From Lutraria lutraria (lineage: Eukaryota > Mollusca > Bivalvia > Venerida > Mactridae), in assembly GCA_964023205.1 (NCBI GenBank), contig OZ026843.1:4759029-4823028 (forward strand): a DNA stretch of 64,000 nt, in the 5' to 3' direction. The number at the start of each line of letters is the position of its first letter. Position 1 is the stretch's first letter. The position numbers and the translations under genes were made by a program. Under the pieces are notes generated by a model, which did no database searches, had not been told where the DNA came from, and saw only the letters and a program-made list of their open reading frames with translations. Positions 56,281 to 64,000 of the stretch are shown piece after piece.

Positions 56281-56687
56281 AGTTCTGATTTTGTCAATAA
56301 CATAACATCATAGAGCTGATGTATAATTATATCGATGTATTTTTTTATTGAAATATGCATTCAGTAGTCGAATATTTTATATTCTTAGTAATTATATGAA
56401 TATGTCATGTAAAAAACCACAAACAGCCATGTGAAGAAATCTACTACACCTGCCATGGCTAAGACTGAATCTGTTTTCTATCCTACAAATAAATGGACAG
56501 ATCGGCACATTAATTCCAGAAACTTTTAATTCTATTTTTGAAAACAAAATGAAGTGCACGGTATGACTGAATTCGTCTCAATAGTACTACAACATGTACT
56601 ACTGTTTGTAGCTCTAACAAAAAGATGGTATCTAGATTGTACCACTAACGTCTATGTTTCCAATTTTCTAGTGACCTAACAATCTAA
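56281..56687. other. Gene-free stretch
   Basis: AT-rich; nothing recognisable before the Harbinger element. AATAAA-like signals for peptide gene B lie earlier (for example gaaataaatcg near 56117). Confidence 0.5.
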
Positions 56688-58513
56688 AACCCCTGTCACA
56701 CTGGGCTGCGACCGTAAGCGACACACTTACGAACGGCATTCGCGAGATAGTTTCAAAACTGTCGCGAACGTTCTCAAGTTCTTCGCATGAGTCGCTGGCC
56801 CTCGTTTTCTTGTCTCTTGAATTTTCAACATGTTGAAAGAATTCGTGCGACAAACTTTCTCTCAATATATTCTCAAAATCGACGCGTAGGTCGCGAACCC
56901 ATCTCAAACTGTTCACAATATAGTTTCCGCGAATTTAGACTTGCGAGAAATTTGAGAACCTTTGTGAGTTGATTGCGACCTATGAAACTAAAATGCGACT
57001 GATTTCAGACAAGAAAAGCATTCAGATGGTCCGGGTACCGGACAGTCCTAGGACCTCAAGAAGAGAGAAATAATTGCGATATATTTGACAATAAATTGAA
57101 TATAAACTGTAATATATCTGCGACATTCCGCGCCTAAATTGCGACAGAAGAATTTGTAGAATTGTGTTTGATGAGTAACGCGCGAATGTCTCATTTTATT
57201 CGCAATGTCGCATTTATGTCGCAAATTGTTTTCAATTACGTCATTTTGACCCCGTGACACATTAATATATACTGTTTTCGCCAAGGGCTCGCGCTCTTTG
57301 TAAACGAGGAACAGCAATTTTCAATATGCCACGCCGATGTAAAAATGGCAAATCTCTCCCTGTCCCAAGATCCCCCCACCAAAGAAACTTAACCAGTATC
57401 AGAGTACTAGTATGCCCTGTCGGATCCGGAAGACTCTGATGCTGCTGTCGCCATTTCTCTCTTGGAATTAGGCTTCTTCATCCAACTTCTGATTGCAAAA
57501 GCGGCATCACCCACTAAAAAGTAGGGGACATCCGTGTCACTTCCGGATAGAGGTTCACTATGAGATAGATTAGCTTTACCCTTCTCCAGCGCATGGTATA
57601 GACCGCACTCACGAAACACTCCAGCATCAGAGTCAGCACCGTAGGCTCCCACATCAACATACATAAACTTGTAGTTGGTGTCTACAAGAGCCAGCATGAT
57701 AATGGAGAAGAAGCATTTGTAGTTAGTTGTACATAATAATGCCTGATTTCGACAGAGCTGCCATCGATGTTGCCACAGCAGTGATGAAAGTTTTTAGTAG
57801 TTCTGCTCTGAGAAAACCTGTGCCGCCACCTCCCATCCCTCTTCTGTAGTGATCGTATGTGGCCTGATACACTACTCGCACAACTATGGTGACGGTTTTA
57901 TGGGCCACCCGGAACCCATAGAACAGCGATATGTACGAATCCCCGGTGGAAAGCTACTGAGCGTGATGGCAAGCTTCAATCCAGTCGATAGTGGTTTTTC
58001 TGAAGTTTCTCTTGAAGGCTATGGCATAAATCTTCCACCATTTCCAACACTGGGTCAATCTTAACAAAGTTCTTGAAGGAAAGGCTTTTCATCAGTTTTT
58101 CTGAGGTGTTTCATAAGCTTCTCATACATCTCATTAAAAGTCATTCTCTCACCTATACACTTCTCCGTACCTTGACCTTTTTTCTCCGTTCTTTGGCTTT
58201 GGTCGTAGCTTTTTGGACAGGAGACATACTGTAGACTTCAGCATGGCATTGTCGTTTTCAACAAAAAGTTGATCCATCTCAAATGACGTCGTCTAACGGT
58301 TAAATAATTGCTGAAATTCGAGTATGTTGCATTTTTATTTTTTATTTCTTAATTGCTTTTCATTCGCGTAACATTCGGTCGACATACTCATTCATGTCGT
58401 TGGTATAAAGACGTGAAACCCGAGTGAGTTTTGTCGCTAAAATTCGCAAAATTTGCCGCAAATTTGTGTCTCAAACAGTTCTCCAGGTGTCGCAGTTCAG
58501 TGTGACACTACCT
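56688..58513 (-). mobile_element. PIF/Harbinger DNA transposon, decayed
   Basis: Inverted ends with gtcacactgggctgcgac on the left (about 56694-56711) and gtcgcagttcagtgtgac on the right (about 58488-58505), flanked by TAA (56685-56687 and 58514-58516), the 3-bp duplication typical of Harbinger. The subterminal DNA is full of gcgac/gtcgc words, likely transposase-binding motifs. It contains a broken transposase on the minus strand. Confidence 0.8.
57407..58110 (-). pseudogene. Harbinger transposase relic
   Basis: On the minus strand: KLAITL near 57990, FRVAHKTVTIVVRVVYQATY (57910-57850), a catalytic NIDGSSVEIRH block (about 57765, family AIDGKHV), then an open frame of 96 codons with MLALVDTNYKFMYVDVGAYG, SDAGVFRECGLYHAL and VPYFLVGDAAF. 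These hold the first two catalytic acids of the Harbinger DDE nuclease (D of IDG, D of YVDVG and GDAAF region). Frames shift between blocks. A leftover of the N-terminal region extends to about 58300. Confidence 0.8.
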
Positions 58514-58539
58514 TAACGTGAGCATATATACATACAATT

Positions 58540-59250
58540 ATATTAGACAGTTTAGACAGTTTATTTTGAAACAAAACTGGAAGGTCAAAGACCCCACGTG
58601 GTCACATATTTACAATAATTTACATGTCAACATGTAAGTACAAAAGAAAAGCATGAAAACAATGTATGTATATACAATCCATAAATGCATACAATAAACG
58701 TTAAGTACAAGTGTAATATCAACATTACAAATACATGTATATAATGATATAATAATACACTTTATTGCATGTATTGTAATAATTTTAATCAAATTACATT
58801 ATCAATTGAGGCACTGATATAACTAAGATCAAAATAAGCTCAAACAATGAGTAATGAATGAAACTTATGAAAATGTAAATTGTTTCTTATTTCAAAATGT
58901 AAATGCTTAAGTTAGTTATCTTTTTTTATTTTCCGTATTAAATAGCCCAATCAATTTAATCATACTAGGACTCATACGATAGTATAATGGGATACAGATT
59001 ACTCTAATATCTGAATATAATTCACATTCTAGGATAAAATGAAATTCATCTTCTAGTAAATGACATAATTATGCTACAGGTTCTTTCATTAATAGGTGTA
59101 GATCTTGGATGGTTCCATATGGATTTAATATGTAATCTATGGGAAGACATTCTAAGTTTTGATAGACCAAATCTAAATTTCTTAATGTTTAAAATTTCAA
59201 AGTATGGTTGTAACCTAAAAACTGACAAATATATATTGATATACATTACA
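58540..59250 (-). pseudogene. Non-LTR retrotransposon 3' end with zinc motif, relic
   Basis: The minus strand from about 59246 gives FGLSKLRMSSHRLHIKSIW and PINERTCSII, then broken frames with a FHFILE-like block and SMIKLIGLFNT-like end (about 58940). This is the C-terminal end typical of many mollusc non-LTR ORF2 proteins. About 400 bp of 3' UTR-like sequence follows to about 58540, right against the Harbinger element. Confidence 0.6.
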
Positions 59251-59299
59251 AAAGACGTAATAGAAGATTACCAAGAGATTTTGTATTGTTGATGCCGCT

Positions 59300-60075
59300 A
59301 AACAACAACATACATAACGGTGCAAAGAGAAAGAGGTAAATTGTTCAAAAGTGATGTACACTTTCTAGATCGAAAACTTCCTCGCATATGACATGAATAT
59401 AACATGAAGATGGAGGCGAACATACAATACTAAAATATATATTAGTTTTCATTTTACCTGTGAAAAATGTAGCGAACTATAGAAAACGTCTTAATAGTGG
59501 AAACAGTAATATTACCATGTGTGGGATGGTATAAGAGAATTTCAAAAGACAAATATGATGATTCTTAGAGAAAACATCAATACACATGGCTATCTAAATC
59601 TGATGATTCGTCCTGTGATTGTTCGGAACTTTACAATGTACCACCGCTTACTGCCTGACTAGGTAGTGCTTAATATTACAAAATAATATTAATAATGATT
59701 CAGGTTTCATTTTGGAGTAATATGCTAGTAATTTAGGTGCAGAATAGACAACCAACAGCACCGTTTACTTACATAAAAAAACTTTGGAATAAAAAAATAA
59801 ATTTGGTGTTAGATTGCTATTTAAGGCATTAAGATTCACATTTTTTAAAAATATTGGGCGGACAGATTTCGGAAATATTAAAGGTGGCATAGCACAGTAT
59901 CAATCTAATTTGATAAAAAATATAGGTCACCATTTATCAAATTAAATTGATTTTTTTCTATTTTTCAACGAGGGCAACAACTCTTTATATTATTTTGTAA
60001 TATCAACATTTTTGTGCAGCATGAAGCAGTAACATCAGTATTATGGGTCTACTAGTTTGACTTTCGTAATTTGGT
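59300..60075. other. Gene-free AT-rich stretch
   Basis: No exon or repeat recognised, apart from a small inverted pair around 'atcaatctaatttgataaaa' and 'ttatcaaattaaattgat' at about 59900-59952. Confidence 0.5.
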
Positions 60076-60490
60076 TAGCACATTATGATTTTGTTTGCTT
60101 TCCCCCGCGTGTCCTGATAAAAATGTTAAATAATTCGTTTTTATAGCATACGTTTTTTCATCCTATTTAAAGGGAGGCTATTCAATAAATTATTTCTTTT
60201 GATATGATTATACGAGTTGTCTCTCTTAGCATATTTTTGCTGTTATGCATTGTGTTGATATTTGTTGCCATCCTGAATCGAGGCTTTTCGTAAAGCACAT
60301 ACGATTTGTTTCCCTCCGTCTGATTAAAAATGTTAGCCTAAATCGTTTATTTTTATAACCAATTAACACTATGTACGACGTGTAATTAATCTTAGGCGAT
60401 TTTATTTAAAGGAAGGCTATTCGATATAGCATAGTATATTTGCTTTTAATGTGATTATACGAGTTGTCTCCCTTAGCATATCTATGTTCT
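60076..60490. repeat. Direct duplication, two copies of about 180 bp
   Basis: 'tgattaaaaatgtta', 'tttaaagg(g/a)aggctattc' and 'gattatacgagttgtctc' then 'cttagcatat' recur in order at 60110-60235 and 60320-60485. Confidence 0.8.
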
Positions 60491-61060
60491 CATACAATAC
60501 TGTTTAATCTCGTTAGACTAAGTGCGAACTCGTTGAACTCGATATGGTCGTTACATCGAAATTTTCCATCGAACACGAAGTATAACCTCGTTATAAATAA
60601 AATGTCGCCTAAGACGAATTTTCGTTTACTAGTTTTTCGTTACGTCATGGTTTCTTTCAAAGTCCCGAGTTCGCTCCTTAATTTTTTTGTTTAAATCGAT
60701 TTCGTATTTCATTCGTATTACCTGTGTTTTCACACATTCTTATTATTGATCAAAGTTTCATTTCAATCAATGGTTTATTAATGTTTTAAATAATAAGAAA
60801 AAGTAATTTTTCTTTGCATATAATACCACAGTACACGCTTGTTAACTTTCTTAACACCATGTGTATTGTTGTTATGCACACAATACAATGCACCTTGACA
60901 TTCTAACTGTTTTGAACATATTCGTATGAAGTTTTGTGTATCATCACATACTCAAGTACATAATATAAGTGTATGATTTTTTACGACGTATGACTTGTTT
61001 ATGTGTAGATATCTATTTTATTTATTTGTGCTAATCGCCGTTTTGTCAACAATTTTTAAG
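60491..61060. other. Gene-free stretch
   Basis: No gene seen; 'aactcgttgaactcgatatgg' and following resemble a dispersed repeat, and the remainder is AT-rich. Confidence 0.4.
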
Positions 61061-61064
61061 TTAT

Positions 61065-61240
61065 AGACGGCGGCCGATTCACCTAACCAGTTTTCCTGGA
61101 CTGTATTCTTACAAATACTAACTTACCCTTCCACAAGAAACGGACATCTTCTCCACATTAGGATGACAAAAAAACACACCAGGGAATCGAACCGCCGAAT
61201 TAAAAATCCAGTTCACTTACAACTGGACCATGGTTGCGGC
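61065..61240 (-). repeat. tRNA-derived SINE
   Basis: The minus strand has a tRNA-like head: ggtccagttgtaagtgaact, then ggttcgattccctgg (B box at about 61202-61188), then a body ending 'ggttaggtgaatcggccgcc' near 61075. The same tail occurs at 1495. Confidence 0.65.
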
Positions 61241-62830
61241 CAATGATATAATAATATTATTACTGAAGAATATTGCATAGTTTGTACACTTATGACGGAC
61301 GTTCGCCTTTTAAATTGATACCTTTTCTATTTTGTATGCATAAATGCCTTTATCACTTCTAATGTTATGCGATACGGTCTATAGATATATATTTCTATCA
61401 ATTAATTCTATCAGGCCATTATTGGGAAGGCAAAATGTGACCTAGAATGGCCTTTATTTGAAGGTCGTTTTGTTCTAAATAGAAAGGCCGTTATTCGGTG
61501 ATGACCACAAACACAGGTTTGACAGTAATCACATTTCATTGTTTATAATAAGCGAACTATTTTGTAAGAGAGACACGAGAGATAAGATACATGAAAAACC
61601 CGCCATTTGTAACCCTACTCTATTCGAAGAGTTTTCCTGGTTCTTTTTCGTGTCCGTTATAAATCACCGATACACGCCTTATCCGTGTCCAGTGTTTTCC
61701 TACATACTACCTGACTCGTCAGTTAAGATGGGGACATTTTAGTGCGTCCTTCAAGTATGGTGTAAAAGGGCGGATATAATAAATCAGTGTAATTTTATCC
61801 ACCAGAAGAAGCTGCTTTTATATTATATTTTAATATTATTCCTAAATTCTTAAGGTTGGTATATTATATTGTATGGATATGCATTTAATGTATTATATTT
61901 CATTCATGGACATCAGATAAGATCTGTATAGTATGTTCTTATGTTTCGTTTAAATTCTTGTTGGGCTAGATAGTGTGAGAAACAACCACGTTCATTCGTA
62001 CAAGCTATGGTCGATGAACATTTACAACAGTCTGGTAGAAATTGTTAAAGCGTTTTCATATATTGGTATGATAATTATTTAGCTATAGAGGGCCATGTGT
62101 CGAAACTCAATTGAATATTCATACAAATCTTTGAAAGCTGTATTTACAATGAATGCATACTTAGTAAATTTTGAAAACTTAAACATGAGCTTTTTTATAC
62201 TCTCGAAGTTCATACTTTATGTTATCACATACCCGTGCCGTTTTGGCCGTGTCGTAAAAACGATATGGCACGGCCGTGCACATAATATGTAAATGAGCCG
62301 ATTCACATGAACTTATTCCTACGCTGTTTTTCAACAAAATTTATAACTTCACAGGAGTAATGTTGAATTGATTTTAACAAATTGAGTGAGTAAAGATTTT
62401 AACAAATTGAGTGAGTAAAGACACTGTTTATGTCGTTAGATATGTTCCAAAATTTATTATTTATGATTTTTCAAAAATGGAACTATTTTTGTGCTCCTGA
62501 TTAAAAAGCCTTATAACGTACGTGTCACTCTTTTGTTGTTTGTAGCAATGTCAAACAGGTTACAGGTATATTGGTTTTCGCCGCATTTTCAACGCAAATT
62601 GAATTTGTTTACGGACTTCTTGAAAGATAAATAGCTTCATCAATACAAGATAAATATGAGGGGCATTTGTATGGCGTTGTGGTTGTATTCGGAATATTTC
62701 TGTATAAATGGTTAGTCCAACCCACCAAAGTACCCCCCCCCCCCCTTTACTCGGATGCACTTTTCGAGACACCGTATCCGCTCGGAAAATGCATTGCAGA
62801 ATGCTTCTTTAGATATAGTGCTTAGACACA
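61241..62830. other. Gene-free stretch with small repeats
   Basis: No gene seen. A perfect 25-bp direct repeat lies at 62371-62395 and 62396-62420, a hairpin-like 'ggccgtgtcgt / acgatatggcacggcc' at about 62242-62275, and a run of 13 C at 62733-62745. About 61430-61500 has 'aaggcc'/'aaggtcgtt' words of a dispersed repeat. Confidence 0.5.
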
Positions 62831-62900
62831 GGAAAAGTGCGCTGCCGACGGCATGACGGGATTTGAAGCGGCGACCTCTCATGTAGTTCTGTATGTATGT
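62830..62900 (-). repeat. tRNA-like SINE fragment
   Basis: The minus strand holds gcttcaaatcccgtcatgcc, a B-box-like motif, followed by a short body. Partial. Confidence 0.35.
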
Positions 62901-62904
62901 GGTT

Positions 62905-63751
62905 AGCCAAAATTTACATGGAGCAAGTAAGGACTTAATGGCGGATGTATCGAGGTTTCAATATTATTGTCGCTAAGGTAAGAAAGAACCACGACTGATT
63001 TATGGGTAGGTGCGTTGGTCACTTGATACCGCGCACACCGGTATGTGGACAAGCTGTAGCATAGTGCCCCACGACTTCTGAAAGCACGGAATCTCGGTAA
63101 TAGACTTTCGTTACACTCCTGCCCTCCGACACAGGAACGCCAGCCACAATTCCATGGCAATAAGAAAATTGTGCATACATGATGTGTTTTGTGGCACAAG
63201 CACTAAGCACAACTTTGTTATTTTCACCGATAAACACCTTGTTTTTCCTTACCCTCTAGTTCACAAATGTTTCATCGTCAGTCACGATTTCATTCACGCA
63301 TTTTGCTCATCATTTTTGTATCTATCGCGCAGCTGTGACGTTATTCGCACGCACACCCTCTTTTTGGGCGCCAGTGAGGATGTGGGGTACCCATCGGGCG
63401 CACAACTTGCATAGCTTTAAAACATCTGTAAGTATATGAAAAACTGATGACCAAGTAATGCTACATAAATGAGTTATTTCTTCAACTGCATTGCGGGTAT
63501 CTTGCTCTATTGCTGCATTTATCTCAGGAACATCACTTTCGGATGTTGCTGTTGTGGGACAACCAGACCGGGGCTCCTCTTTGATTTCCATCATCCCGAA
63601 TTTAAATAACCGAATCCATCTACTAAGTGTGGGATACGATATGGTACTGTCTTCATAAACCATTAATATCAGGCGTGGCAAAGCTAAGCAATGCGGGAAC
63701 TTTACAATACGCTATTTGTTCTTCTTGGACATTGTACTCCATTTCCGCCAT
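62905..63751 (-). pseudogene. Mariner transposase relic
   Basis: It starts at ATG 63751 (MAEMEYNVQEEQIAYCKVPA). A frame change leads to SYPTLSRWIRLFKFG, EPRSGCPTTATSESD and LKLCKLCARWVPHILT, the paired helix-turn-helix DNA-binding region and WVPH-L-T linker of mariner. Downstream are VTDDETFV (first catalytic Asp region), GIVAGVPVSEG and, near 63020, a NAPTHKSVVV block with IETSIHPP, corresponding to HDNA-x-x-H and the following HPPYSPDL box. The catalytic Asp before NAP is lost by an indel, and frames change several times. Confidence 0.8.
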
Positions 63752-64000
63752 TTTGAATCGCAGTGTACATAACCTTAGTTGGCTCAAGTAAAGATGTTAT
63801 TCACTGTGTAAGTTTATCCATAGTTTCTCGTGCACATACATGTAGAAGAGAGTCTAACTTTTCTATACATTTATAACACTTGTCCGATAGACTCTGACTA
63901 ACAGTAAAAAATTAGACTGATTAATATTTTTCAAATGCACCTCGTACGTATAATAAAAGTTTGGTTTAAAATGTCTCTAGTAATGGAACTAAATTAAGAA
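63752..64000. other. Gene-free end of window
   Basis: AT-rich; the outer end of the mariner element would be expected here, but I cannot identify its inverted repeat. Confidence 0.4.

Noticed and set aside
59071..59292. 73-codon plus-strand frame
   Set aside because: Antisense of the non-LTR C-terminal relic on the minus strand.
61180..61240. Functional tRNA gene on the minus strand
   Set aside because: Good B box, but a SINE tail follows and the acceptor ends do not pair.

Overview
The window reads as nuclear DNA of an animal, most likely a bivalve mollusc. It is AT-rich, has spliced genes with GT-AG introns, and is packed with transposable elements of kinds I know from bivalves: a pearl/Helentron-like element with a tandem-repeat core, tRNA-derived SINEs, several families of MITEs, and non-LTR, Ty3-type, mariner and Harbinger remnants. 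No bacterial gene organisation is present. The taxon is inferred from repeat style only.

Layout. 0-2 kb: decayed mariner-type transposase, a SINE and a MITE. 2.0-3.0 kb: a possible two-exon glycine-rich small protein gene with a GC-AG intron. 3-10.6 kb: mostly dispersed repeats and long hairpins. 10.9-13.5 kb (minus strand): exons of a PARP catalytic domain, with stop codons where conserved tyrosines are expected. 14.93-24.89 kb: a nearly full-length Ty3/gypsy LTR retrotransposon with a readable -1 frameshift signal but many disabling lesions, carrying a nested hAT-type MITE in its leader. 25.2-26.4 kb (minus) and 55.1-55.7 kb (plus): two copies of a gene for a 73-residue secreted, four-cysteine, basic peptide with prohormone-like processing sites. 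29.6-31.8 kb: a Helentron-like element with a higher-order tandem core, inserted in a non-LTR reverse-transcriptase relic. 36.3-42.5 kb: two same-strand relics of an RNase H-bearing non-LTR element, with a MITE between them that has grown into an 18-unit array. 46.3-52.5 kb: a 5'-truncated L1/Tx1-like element. 56.7-58.5 kb: a Harbinger element with its inverted repeats. 58.5-64 kb: more non-LTR and mariner relics and SINEs.

The most interesting result is the peptide gene pair. Both copies keep the same architecture (TATA box, non-coding first exon, one intron, single coding exon), their mature cores are identical, and they lie head-to-head about 29 kb apart in the two arms of an old inverted segmental duplication. 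I can follow the arms outside the genes (28.8-29.0 kb against 53.2-53.4 kb; 26.9 kb against 54.6 kb; 14.9 kb against 56.25 kb). The last match lies on the far side of the Ty3 element, so that element jumped into one arm after the duplication. The peptide is unknown to me; the sequence suits either a cysteine-stabilised host-defence peptide or an amidated peptide-hormone precursor.
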